Shown: positions 1-6,259, numbered from the stretch's first letter. The stretch: DNA of 8,194 nucleotides from an uncultured Bacteroidales bacterium (GCA_946062035.1 CAMGTS010000048.1:1-8194), one strand, 5' to 3'. A program made the numbers and translations. The notes: a model not told the origin generated them from the sequence alone.

Positions 1-1060
1 AAAAGGCCTGTTTTTGAAAACACTCTCTAAAATCACTGACGATTTCTTGTATGTCTGCTTCTGTGGTATTCCAGGAACACATTAATCGCACCTCTTTAAT
101 AGATGGTGTCCAAATATGAAAGTTATACTTCCTTTGAAGTTCATTTATCTTCTCTTCGGACAGGTTTATTAATGAAATATACACCGCATTGGTCTCAACC
201 TTCTTGGTCTGTTTAACGCCTTTGATTTTTTTAAGCTCTTTCTCCAATAGTTTTGCCATAGAATTGGAGGGTCCGGCCATCTTCAGGTAGAAGTCGTCTT
301 TGAGATAGGCATCAAATTGTGCGGCAATGAAACGGTTCTTTGAATAGAGCTGTGTCGCCTGCTTTCGAATGAATTTAAGCCTTTCCGCAAAAACTTTATT
401 TCTTTTTGCATTGAGAACGACTACGGCTTCGCCCATCAGCATTCCATTTTTGGTTCCGCCGAAAGACAAGACATCAGCACCCGTGTCCGCTACAATTTCT
501 TTTATTGATTTTCCCATTGCCGCCGCCGCATTGGATATCCTCGAGCCGTCAATATGCAGGTAACACCCGTTTTTGTGTACTAGATCTGCAAGAGCTTTTA
601 TCTCCTCTATCGTGTATAGGGTTTCAAACTCTGTCGGTTGGGATATTGAAAGAATAGCAGGTTGGGATTTGTGCTGGTCTCCAACGAGAAGTTCAAATTG
701 TTCTTTGACCGCTTCCGGTGAAACTTTTCCCGCAGTGCACTCTAACGGGATAATCTTGCATCCTGAGAATTTCTCTACCGCACCGCATTCATCTTCTAAA
801 ATATGGGCGCTTTTAGGAGCAAGGATACAGCATCCGCCATTGAGAAATGTTGAGAGGGCGACAACATTTGCTCCTGTACCGTTGAGGACAAACGCCGCTT
901 TGCAGTTTCCGCCGAGAAGTTTCTCGATATTATGTAAGATTTTCATGGTATACGGGTCGTCTCCGTATGCAACCGCATACCCGTTGTTGGCTTTTTCTAT
1001 TGCTTTTAGAATTAATGGGTTAACCCCAGAGTGATTGTCGCTGCCAAAAGATGTGCTCAT
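1..1060 (-). CDS. Low-specificity L-threonine aldolase-like PLP enzyme (3' end beyond the window)
   Basis: Predicted fold-type I PLP enzyme that splits L-threonine (or allo-threonine) into glycine and acetaldehyde in the cytoplasm. Read from ATG 1060-1058, the frame is open for 353 codons and is cut by the left edge. The family is usually about 340-350 residues, so only the last few residues should be missing. Visible family marks: GSDNHSGVNP at 6-15, the YGDDPYT substrate loop at 32-38, NGTGAN at 60-65, SAHILEDECGA at 84-94 with the ring-stacking His86, HIDGSR at 169-174 with PLP-binding Asp171, and SFGGTKNG at 199-206 with Schiff-base Lys204. No Shine-Dalgarno is seen, as is usual in this phylum. 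It lies downstream of gcvH on the same strand but a terminator-like hairpin separates them. I found no convincing promoter in the 50 nt before the start. A related beta-eliminating lyase activity cannot be excluded. Confidence 0.88.
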   Translation of the reverse strand, partial: MSTSFGSDNHSGVNPLILKAIEKANNGYAVAYGDDPYTMKILHNIEKLLGGNCKAAFVLNGTGANVVALSTFLNGGCCILAPKSAHILEDECGAVEKFSGCKIIPLECTAGKVSPEAVKEQFELLVGDQHKSQPAILSISQPTEFETLYTIEEIKALADLVHKNGCYLHIDGSRISNAAAAMGKSIKEIVADTGADVLSFGGTKNGMLMGEAVVVLNAKRNKVFAERLKFIRKQATQLYSKNRFIAAQFDAYLKDDFYLKMAGPSNSMAKLLEKELKKIKGVKQTKKVETNAVYISLINLSEEKINELQRKYNFHIWTPSIKEVRLMCSWNTTEADIQEIVSDFRECFQKQAF

Positions 1061-1110
1061 ATTGATTGATATTATGCCGTTGCGTGGCGTTTATGTCACA
1101 TAGTCTAATA

Positions 1111-1144
1111 CAAAAGGTGGCCAAACGCATAACGCCGGCCACCT
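1111..1144 (-). terminator. Intrinsic terminator downstream of gcvH
   Basis: A perfect 8-bp inverted repeat, AGGTGGCC (1144-1137) with GGCCACCT (1122-1115), encloses a 14-nt loop. Read on the minus strand it is followed by a short TTTG tail (1114-1111) that extends the T ending the stem. It starts 30 nt after the gcvH stop and lies upstream of the threonine aldolase gene, so it probably ends the gcvH transcript, perhaps only partly because the T-tract is short. Confidence 0.65.
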
Positions 1145-1174
1145 AAATTGAATTTATATGATTTAAAATCGATA

Positions 1175-1552
1175 TTACTTGCAGATTTCAGCGTAAGCCG
1201 CAGCGTCCAAAAGGCTATTGAGTTCGTCTGCGTTGCTCATCTCCACTTTTACAAGCCAGCCGGCACCATAAGGGTCGCTGTTTACAGTCTCAGGAGCGCT
1301 CTCCAAATCCGGATTAACTTCTATGACTTTGCCGCTTACAGGCATAAGAGCTTCAGCCACAGTCTTTACAGCTTCGATATTTCCGAAAGCCTCGCCCTCT
1401 GAAAGTTCTTCGCCCTCGCTCTGGATATCAAGAAATACTATGTCGCCAAGCTGGCTCTGCGCGAAATCTGTAATACCTACAGTCGCAATGTTTCCTTCAA
1501 CTTTGACCCACTCGTGGTCCTTTGAGTACTTAAGATCGTTAGGTGTATTCAT
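1175..1552 (-). CDS. gcvH: Glycine cleavage system H protein
   Basis: Lipoyl carrier protein of the glycine cleavage complex. Its lipoyl arm shuttles the aminomethyl group between the P (GcvP), T (GcvT) and L (dihydrolipoamide dehydrogenase) proteins during glycine breakdown to CO2, ammonia and methylene-tetrahydrofolate. At 125 residues it has normal family length. It opens with the typical [13 protein letters not shown] (8-20), continues with [15 protein letters not shown] (25-39), and carries the lipoylation site in NIEAVKT (58-64), with Lys63 as the modified residue, followed by [11 protein letters not shown]. The partner genes gcvP and gcvT are not in the window, so this is a stand-alone gcvH. 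It sits 110 nt downstream of menA, has a near-consensus promoter of its own (1608-1638) and ends before a hairpin terminator. It is therefore probably transcribed mainly as a single gene. Confidence 0.97.
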   Translation of the reverse strand: MNTPNDLKYSKDHEWVKVEGNIATVGITDFAQSQLGDIVFLDIQSEGEELSEGEAFGNIEAVKTVAEALMPVSGKVIEVNPDLESAPETVNSDPYGAGWLVKVEMSNADELNSLLDAAAYAEICK

Positions 1553-1607
1553 TGTTCTAATAGTTAAAATAAAATCAGTTAATATGCTCTCAACTGTTTG
1601 AGCGAGC

Positions 1608-1638
1608 CGAAGTTAGTCAATCTCCTCCATTTTGCAAA
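1608..1638 (-). promoter_or_regulatory. Candidate Bacteroidota-type promoter for gcvH
   Basis: On the minus strand, a -33 TTTG (1638-1635) is followed after 19 nt by TAACTTCG (1615-1608), one mismatch from the -7 consensus TAnnTTTG. The transcription start would fall near 1600, giving a leader of roughly 50 nt before the gcvH ATG at 1552. The spacing fits the known 19-21 nt. One mismatch and the AT-rich context keep this moderate. Confidence 0.5.
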
Positions 1639-1662
1639 ACATCAGGTGCCTACCAGGCGCAA

Positions 1663-2643
1663 TTATCTCCAAACCAACATCAGGAAGAACACGATTCCAA
1701 AAATCAGGATATTACTTGCTGCACGCACTAAAACGACATTAAGCTCCTTTGGGGTATGGGCTTTTTGAAGATATAGGTAGGCTGTATTGTGTCGGATTAC
1801 AGGTATAATCCACAAAAAATCCGTAAACGAGTGTTTACCAAGCGTTACATATACGAAAAGCGACAACAGGATACCTGCCCAACCATATATACAGTACGCA
1901 ATTCTGCTCCATTTTTTTCCGATGATAACCGCAAAAGTTTTCTTTCCCACCTTGGTGTCAAGATCAATGTCCCTGTAGTTATTCGCCATCAGCAGACAGC
2001 ATGTAAAAACTCCAGTCGCTACACCTGCAAGCAATACGAGAAGGTCTGAATTGACCGTCAGACGACTTACAATGTCAAAATCGAAATATCTTCCCCCCAT
2101 TGCGTAGTATGTGAAGTATACAGGCACTACCCCAAAGAATACAAGGACCAATAACTCTCCTAAACCTTTGTGAGACAGGTAAGTGGTATAAAGAAACGCG
2201 AACAGTAGGCACATGGCCCCTACCGCCGCCATCCACCATCCTCCGAAGTAAATCAAAGGAATACCGATGACGCAAGCGATAACGGAAGCGATGAAAATAC
2301 CACGTTTCATCGCTTCTGGGGTAATCCACCCTTCTGAACAGGCCCGTTTCGGACCTATGCGCTCCTCTGTATCTTCATGATTCTTAAAACCGAAATAATC
2401 ATTGATGAAATTTGCGTCAATCTGCATCACGAGCGCAAACAGCAATGCGAGAACAAACGGGACTAACCAATCAAGGACAGAGGTTGTTTCAATTGGATAT
2501 CCGTGCATCGTCGCATATTTTCGAATCGCATACCAAATACCGCCGCCAATCAAAACAGGAACAACCGCACCGCCGAGGGTTTTCGGCCTTGCCGCCAAGA
2601 ACCAGGCTTTGCCGGAGTTTACTTTAATATTTTGGTAATCCAT
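1663..2643 (-). CDS. menA: 1,4-dihydroxy-2-naphthoate polyprenyltransferase (menaquinone synthesis)
   Basis: Integral membrane UbiA-family prenyltransferase that attaches the polyprenyl tail to 1,4-dihydroxy-2-naphthoate, giving demethylmenaquinone. The protein is 326 residues from ATG 2643. The frame is open 37 codons further upstream, but that extension lies inside ruvA and is basic and unlike MenA. From residue 11 the sequence is typical: KAWFLAARPKTLGGAVVPVL (12-31). The first Mg-diphosphate motif is NFINDYFGFKNHEDT (78-92, Asp82 and Asp91), and the second is NNYRDIDLDTKVGKKT (221-236, Asp225 and Asp229). Several hydrophobic segments (about 25-40, 59-76, 115-133, 138-155, 163-181, 201-220, 254-268, 309-325) fit a multi-pass membrane protein. 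The start follows the ruvA stop by only 4 nt, so the two are surely co-transcribed. Its presence implies a menaquinone-based respiratory chain. Separation from the other men genes is seen here, but those genes lie outside view. Confidence 0.95.
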   Translation of the reverse strand: MDYQNIKVNSGKAWFLAARPKTLGGAVVPVLIGGGIWYAIRKYATMHGYPIETTSVLDWLVPFVLALLFALVMQIDANFINDYFGFKNHEDTEERIGPKRACSEGWITPEAMKRGIFIASVIACVIGIPLIYFGGWWMAAVGAMCLLFAFLYTTYLSHKGLGELLVLVFFGVVPVYFTYYAMGGRYFDFDIVSRLTVNSDLLVLLAGVATGVFTCCLLMANNYRDIDLDTKVGKKTFAVIIGKKWSRIAYCIYGWAGILLSLFVYVTLGKHSFTDFLWIIPVIRHNTAYLYLQKAHTPKELNVVLVRAASNILIFGIVFFLMLVWR

Positions 2644-2647
2644 TGAT

Positions 2648-3232
2648 TTACAGATTTTTAAGTGAAATCTTAATAATTTCTTCCACCGAAGCTCCCGGTT
2701 TTGCCTTGAGCGCCGCATCAATGGCCTTTTGTGATGCCGGTTTAGCGAATCCAAGCATAGTAAGTGCTGACAGAGCTTCTTCCGCAGCCGCAGATTTTAC
2801 TTCTCCGAGAGGCAATGTGAGCGTGTCGCCACCCTTTATCATCTTGTCTTTGAGTTCGATAATTACTCTCTGAGCGGTTTTGAGCCCGATTCCCTTTACG
2901 GCCTTGATCTTGTGAATATCATCGCTGATGATGGCGTTTTTCAATTCTTCTGTCGTGAGGGAAGAGAGTATCATTCGTGCGGTATTAGGGCCGATTCCAT
3001 TGACATTGATAAGCATCATGAACATCGCCCTCTCCTCCTTTTTGAAGAACCCATACCAGACAGCCATATCTTCTTTGACGTGATAGTAGATGAATAGCTT
3101 TATGTCTTCCAACGATTGTATGTCTGTAAAGGTCTGAAGGGATATTTCCAATTTATATCCTATTCCCCCGGTCTCCACTATGGCCTGAGTCGGGGTTATT
3201 TCCGTGAGTTTGCCTTTGATATAGTCGTACAT
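2648..3232 (-). CDS. ruvA: Holliday junction branch migration protein RuvA
   Basis: DNA-binding subunit of the RuvAB complex. RuvA tetramers hold the four-way junction while RuvB motors drive branch migration ahead of RuvC cleavage. At 194 residues it is of family length. The N-terminal OB-fold domain begins MYDYIKGKLTEI and carries the acidic-pin residues Glu54-Asp55 just before MAVWYGF. Two helix-hairpin-helix motifs follow, NVNGIGPNTARMIL (76-89) and AVKGIGLKTAQRVI (111-124). A linker (about 131-148) leads to the C-terminal RuvB-binding domain (149-194, ALSALTMLGF). A full -33/-7 promoter lies about 70 nt upstream, and menA follows after 4 nt. No ruvB or ruvC is in the window, so pairing ruvA with menA looks like a chance operon without functional logic. 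Confidence 0.97.
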   Translation of the reverse strand: MYDYIKGKLTEITPTQAIVETGGIGYKLEISLQTFTDIQSLEDIKLFIYYHVKEDMAVWYGFFKKEERAMFMMLINVNGIGPNTARMILSSLTTEELKNAIISDDIHKIKAVKGIGLKTAQRVIIELKDKMIKGGDTLTLPLGEVKSAAAEEALSALTMLGFAKPASQKAIDAALKAKPGASVEEIIKISLKNL

Positions 3233-3306
3233 ATCAACTGTATATTTTCATATAAAAGCCGCATTTAGCGATCAGCCCGCAGAATATCATATCCTGCAGT
3301 AAGCGC

Positions 3307-3338
3307 CAAAGGTAACAAATCAGGGCTTCGGATTCAAA
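3307..3338 (-). promoter_or_regulatory. Bacteroidota-type promoter for ruvA-menA
   Basis: On the minus strand, a perfect -33 TTTG (3338-3335) is followed after 20 nt by a perfect -7 TACCTTTG (3314-3307, consensus TAnnTTTG). The predicted start near 3300 leaves a leader of about 68 nt before the ruvA ATG at 3232. Both boxes and the spacing match the primary sigma factor signature of the phylum. The -33 box lies inside the loop of a 7-bp inverted repeat, described separately. Confidence 0.72.
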
Positions 3339-3349
3339 CATTTCCGAAG
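3326..3349. repeat. Inverted repeat centred on the ruvA -33 box
   Basis: CTTCGGA (3326-3332) and TCCGAAG (3343-3349) form a perfect 7-bp dyad with a 10-nt AT-rich spacer that holds the -33 TTTG of the ruvA promoter (3335-3338). Its centre is within about one base of the centre of the -33 box. No T-tract follows, so a terminator is unlikely. An operator for a dimeric regulator is a reasonable inference, but the regulator is unknown. Confidence 0.45.
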
Positions 3350-3438
3350 ATACAGTTTACTGGATCAAAGACGTGGGCAAAAGCAGATGCCTGTCAAAGA
3401 CATGCGGTGTAAATGATACTCTTAAAAGAAAGATTGCG

Positions 3439-3446
3439 TAATTTTG
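3439..3446 (+). promoter_or_regulatory. Candidate -7 element for the sufS gene run
   Basis: TAATTTTG is an exact match to the Bacteroidota -7 consensus TAnnTTTG. No TTTG is present at the expected -33 position (about 3414-3419), so this is half a promoter, possibly activator-dependent. Transcription would begin around 3452, leaving only about 5-8 nt before the sufS ATG at 3459. It also rules against the alternative in-frame TTG at 3444, which lies inside the box. Confidence 0.45.
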
Positions 3447-3458
3447 CCGTCTACTGAA

Positions 3459-4778
3459 ATGAACAGGATTCTTGAAAATATAAGGGCTCTTTTTCCGGCG
3501 TTGTCTCAGAAAATGAACGGCGTTCCTTTGGTTTATCTGGATAATGCCGCAACGTCTCAGAAACCGGTTGAAGTTCTTGAACTTCTGAAAAAGATGAACG
3601 GTGAGGTAAATGCCAACGTTCATCGTGCGATGTATGAGTTGTCAGACAGATCTACAGAACTTTACGAAGGTGCAAGAGAAAAAGTGCGCCAATTTATCAA
3701 TGCGCCGGAAAGAGGAAACGTAATTTTCACTTCCGGAACGACGGCTTCAATAAACTTGGTAGCATCAAGTTTCTGCCGAAGGTTTTTAAAAGCGGGAGAC
3801 GCCATAGTTATAACGGCGGATTCACATCACTCAAATATAGTCCCTTGGCAATTAGCGGCGGAAAGTATCGGTGCCGAGATAAGGCTTCTTCCTATAAACA
3901 CCTCAAAACTAAGCAGTTGCGATTACGGTGCGAAAGGGGCTAACTGCGGGACGAGTCAGTGCGTAAACGGTGAACTCCTCATAGATAAGCTCGAGGAGCT
4001 TTTGTCGGACGGTAAAGTGAAGATAGTGGCCGCAACACACATTTCAAACGTTCTCGGATTGGTGAATCCGGTAGAGCGGATAATAAAAATCTCCCATGCT
4101 TACAACGTTCCTGTATTGTTGGATGGCGCTCAGGGGATAGTTCATGAAAAAGTTGATGTACAAGCTCTTGATTGTGATTTCTATGCTTTTTCGGCGCATA
4201 AGATTTATGGTGAGACTGGCGTAGGTGTCCTCTATGGCAAGCGGGAGATTTTAGAGGAAATGCCTCCGTATATGGGCGGCGGTGATATGGTCGGAACAGT
4301 AACCTATAAGAAGACTACATACGCCGAACTTCCGCTCAAATTCGAGGCTGGTACACCTAATTTCATAGGAGCGTCTTCTTTAAAACCAGCGTTGGAGTAT
4401 GCTGAATATCTGAGAGAACCGGAAGTAAGGAAAGTCCTGAAAGAAGAGGAGTCGAAAATAAAGCGATATATGTTCAACGCTCTTGCCTGTGAGGTCGGAG
4501 ATGTTGAGATCTATGGGGTGGGAGACGATGGTTTTGAGTCCGAAAAAAAAATCCCTCTGTTTTCATTTAATGTAAAGGGGTGTAATGCGGGGGATATAGC
4601 GCAGCTTTTGGATAAAATGGGATTCGCCGTAAGGACGGGAATGATGTGTGCCGAGCCGCTATTAGACTCATTTGGCGTAAACAGTGTGGTAAGGGCAAGT
4701 TTCGCATCCTATAATACAGTCGAGGAGGCTGAAAAATTCATTGCCGCAATCAACAGGGCTAAATCAATGTTGCTGTAA
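3459..4778 (+). CDS. sufS: SufS-type cysteine desulfurase
   Basis: PLP enzyme that removes sulfur from L-cysteine, leaving alanine and a persulfide that is passed to SufE for Fe-S cluster assembly. The protein is 439 residues from ATG 3459; a TTG five codons earlier is disfavoured because it overlaps a -7 box. Domain marks: YLDNAATSQKP (26-36), TADSHHSNIVPW (119-130) with the cofactor-stacking histidine, ATHISNVLG (192-200), LLDGAQ (220-225) with PLP-binding Asp222, SAHKIYGETGVGVLYG (245-260) with Schiff-base Lys248, AGTPNFIGA (297-305), and the catalytic loop VRTGMMCAEPLL (391-402) with Cys397. Two oddities: the family's usual RxGHHCA is RTGMMCA here, and residues about 149-169 look like an insertion carrying Cys154, Cys163 and Cys168. 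The family is usually about 405-420 residues, which fits a roughly 20-residue insertion. sufE follows after 19 nt. The scaffold genes sufBCD are absent from the window. Confidence 0.95.
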   Translation: MNRILENIRALFPALSQKMNGVPLVYLDNAATSQKPVEVLELLKKMNGEVNANVHRAMYELSDRSTELYEGAREKVRQFINAPERGNVIFTSGTTASINLVASSFCRRFLKAGDAIVITADSHHSNIVPWQLAAESIGAEIRLLPINTSKLSSCDYGAKGANCGTSQCVNGELLIDKLEELLSDGKVKIVAATHISNVLGLVNPVERIIKISHAYNVPVLLDGAQGIVHEKVDVQALDCDFYAFSAHKIYGETGVGVLYGKREILEEMPPYMGGGDMVGTVTYKKTTYAELPLKFEAGTPNFIGASSLKPALEYAEYLREPEVRKVLKEEESKIKRYMFNALACEVGDVEIYGVGDDGFESEKKIPLFSFNVKGCNAGDIAQLLDKMGFAVRTGMMCAEPLLDSFGVNSVVRASFASYNTVEEAEKFIAAINRAKSMLL

Positions 4779-4797
4779 GGGTTATAAAAGGAAGTAT

Positions 4798-5256
4798 ATG
4801 AGTATTAATGAAATAGAGCAGCAGATTGTCGAAGAGTTTTCAATTTTCGATAACTGGATGGATAAATATCAGTACATAATTGATTTGGGAAAATCTCTCC
4901 CGATAATCGATGAGGCCGCAAAGAAAGAGGAGAACCTTATAAAGGGGTGTCAGAGCAGAGTATGGTTAGACTGTAAGACTGAGGATATTCCTGCTGAAGA
5001 GATTGCCGCGGCGGATGGCGAAAAGGTAAGATTAGTGTTTTCCGCAGACAGTGACGCGATAATCACGAAAGGTATAATCTCCTTGCTGATAAGAGTTTAT
5101 AATCACCAGACCCCGAAAGAGATCTTGAAATCAGACCTTAGTTTTATAGATGAGATAGGTTTGAAATCCAACCTCTCCCCTACCAGGGCCAACGGATTGG
5201 TTTCGATGATAAAACAAATAAAACTGTATGCGCTTGCCTTTGAAGAAAAAGACTGA
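4798..5256 (+). CDS. sufE: SufE sulfur acceptor protein
   Basis: Cytoplasmic partner of SufS: it accepts the persulfide on a conserved cysteine, speeds up the desulfurase and hands sulfur to the SufBCD scaffold. The protein is 152 residues from ATG 4798. An upstream in-frame ATG at 4741 would overlap the sufS end and add a cysteine-rich segment unlike the family, so it is rejected. AGGAAG lies 6 nt before the chosen start, one of the few Shine-Dalgarno-like sites here. The active site is LIKGCQSRVWLD (47-58) with Cys51, the same number as in E. coli SufE. The N-terminal IVEEFSIFDNWMDKYQYIIDL (10-30, in part) and the C-terminal LSPTRANGLVSMI also fit. Placement 19 nt after sufS supports a shared transcript and pairing of the two products. 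Confidence 0.95.
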   Translation: MSINEIEQQIVEEFSIFDNWMDKYQYIIDLGKSLPIIDEAAKKEENLIKGCQSRVWLDCKTEDIPAEEIAAADGEKVRLVFSADSDAIITKGIISLLIRVYNHQTPKEILKSDLSFIDEIGLKSNLSPTRANGLVSMIKQIKLYALAFEEKD

Positions 5257-5301
5257 CGAAAGGGTTTGTACGCAAAGAATATAGGTATTTGAATTCAACG
5301 A

Positions 5302-5322
5302 CGGCATGCCGCCTAAATGCCG
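5302..5322 (+). repeat. Small hairpin between sufE and the DUF59 gene
   Basis: CGGCAT (5302-5307) pairs with ATGCCG (5317-5322) around a 9-nt loop, and AAGTTTTGTTTG follows. CGGCATGCCG (5302-5311) is also a palindrome, so two structures compete. The stem is short and the T-run is broken by G, so it is at best a weak attenuator or an RNA processing site in the 102-nt gap. No matching -33/-7 promoter is present in that gap. Confidence 0.3.
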
Positions 5323-5358
5323 AAGTTTTGTTTGGTCAAAAAATCAGAACTATATAAT

Positions 5359-5688
5359 ATGAAAAAATATACACATCAGGAGGTACAGAAAAATTGCATT
5401 TTGGCGTTGAAGCAGGTTTATGACCCGGAAATATCAGTGAACATATATGATTTAGGTTTGATATACGAGCTTAACGTCGATGAGAAAGAGAGTGCGTATT
5501 CGGTTTCCGTCAAGATGACAATGACCTCCCCGACATGCCCTCTTGCAGATGATTTGGTACGTGACGTCAACAATGCGCTCAAGGATGTTCCCGGTGTCGA
5601 AGACGTGAACATCGAACTTGTATTTGAGCCGATGTGGGACGAGAGCAGAATGAGCGAAGAAGCTAAGTTGGAATTGGGCTTATTGTAG
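5359..5688 (+). CDS. MIP18/DUF59 family protein, SufT-like Fe-S maturation factor
   Basis: Small one-domain protein of the MIP18 (DUF59) family, which includes bacterial SufT, PaaD and eukaryotic CIA2; members assist Fe-S cluster maturation. The protein is 109 residues from ATG 5359. An in-frame ATG at 5317 adds 14 residues with no family resemblance and lies in the hairpin, so the later start is preferred. Family marks: YDPEISVNIYDLGLIYEL (21-38), MTMTSPTCPLADDL (53-66) with the conserved Cys60, VEDVNIELVFEPMW (80-93), and the SEEAKLELGLL C-terminus. It sits behind sufS and sufE, which supports a role in Fe-S biogenesis; an aromatic-degradation PaaD role is unlikely because no paa genes are present. 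Its stop is separated from the folK ATG by a single base, so translation is probably coupled. The symbol sufT is plausible but not proven. Confidence 0.88.
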   Translation: MKKYTHQEVQKNCILALKQVYDPEISVNIYDLGLIYELNVDEKESAYSVSVKMTMTSPTCPLADDLVRDVNNALKDVPGVEDVNIELVFEPMWDESRMSEEAKLELGLL

Positions 5689-5689
5689 G

Positions 5690-6244
5690 ATGTATAAGGT
5701 GTGCCTGCTGCTTGGGAGCAATCTTGATTTTAGGATAGATGGTAAGGTCCTGTCCTCTCGGCAGCTTATAGAAGAGGCTGATATTCAGCTTATAGAAGAG
5801 CTACTGCCGGACTACTTGGAGGTTGCGGATCTCAATGAAGCGGTGTGTACGTCTTCTATTATGCAGACAAAACCGTGGGGTACTTTTTCAGAACCTGTTC
5901 AGGACTTTTTCAATCAGGTATTTGAGTGTGTGACAGATAAAACACCGGAGGAAATACTGAATATCTGCCAGGCCATAGAAGGCCGTCTGGGACGGGTTAG
6001 AAGCAAAGACACTCAAACGGCTCCGAATGGTGAGAGGATCTACGAAAGCAGGACTATAGATATAGATGTGCTTCTGATATTCGAGGGAGTAGAATCAGAT
6101 AAAGGAGCAGCTGCTTCTCAAAATATAAGAAAGTGGAAACAGGTAAGCATAAATAGTGTAAATTTGCGAGTTCCTCACCCGAAGCTTTGCGAGAGAGAGT
6201 TTGCGCAGAAGCTTTTGGCAGAAATCGGTGAGAAATGGAAGTAA
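5690..6244 (+). CDS. folK: 6-hydroxymethyl-7,8-dihydropterin pyrophosphokinase
   Basis: Catalyses ATP-dependent pyrophosphorylation of 6-hydroxymethyl-7,8-dihydropterin, the step before dihydropteroate synthase in folate synthesis. The protein is 184 residues, longer than the usual 155-165. Family marks: LLLGSN (6-11), SIMQTKPWG (56-64), DFFNQVFE (72-79), IEGRLGRVR (96-104), YESRTIDIDVLLI (118-130) with Mg-binding Asp124 and Asp126, and LRVPHPKLCEREFAQ (159-173). The extra length lies in two places: between the GSN motif and SIMQT, and between the Asp pair and VPHP (about 132-150). The core motifs are intact, so the enzyme should be active. It begins one base after the DUF59 stop and ends 15 nt before glyS. 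The rest of the folate pathway is not in view. Confidence 0.93.
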   Translation: MYKVCLLLGSNLDFRIDGKVLSSRQLIEEADIQLIEELLPDYLEVADLNEAVCTSSIMQTKPWGTFSEPVQDFFNQVFECVTDKTPEEILNICQAIEGRLGRVRSKDTQTAPNGERIYESRTIDIDVLLIFEGVESDKGAAASQNIRKWKQVSINSVNLRVPHPKLCEREFAQKLLAEIGEKWK

Positions 6245-6259
6245 AACAATGATTGAGTT

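Noticed and set aside
369..1034. Plus-strand open frames at 369-563 and 573-1034
   Set aside because: They are antisense to a well-conserved threonine aldolase-like reading frame that runs off the left edge, and their translations show no family features.
1643..1657. Short stem GTGCCT/AGGCGC after menA as a terminator
   Set aside because: Only 6 bp with a wobble pair and a 3-nt loop, and no T-tract directly after it on the minus strand.
2644..2754. A 37-codon N-terminal extension of MenA
   Set aside because: It lies inside the ruvA coding sequence, is rich in Arg/Lys and has no resemblance to MenA; the ATG at 2643, 4 nt after the ruvA stop, gives a normal start.
3357..3623. Minus-strand 88-codon frame across the divergent region and the sufS start
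   Set aside because: It overlaps the conserved SufS N-terminus and the promoter region, and its translation matches nothing I recognise.
4741..4797. An upstream ATG for SufE, adding 19 residues with three consecutive cysteines
   Set aside because: It overlaps the end of sufS in another frame, and the later ATG at 4798 has a Shine-Dalgarno-like AGGAAG and puts the active cysteine at position 51 as in E. coli.
5265..5291. Possible promoter in the sufE-DUF59 gap (TTTG 5265-5268 and TATTTG 5286-5291)
   Set aside because: The second box lacks the two spacer bases of TAnnTTTG, so the pair does not fit the consensus.
6159..6167. TAAATTTGC, an exact -7 match near the end of folK that could drive glyS
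   Set aside because: No TTTG at the -33 position, and AT-rich coding DNA produces such octamers by chance.
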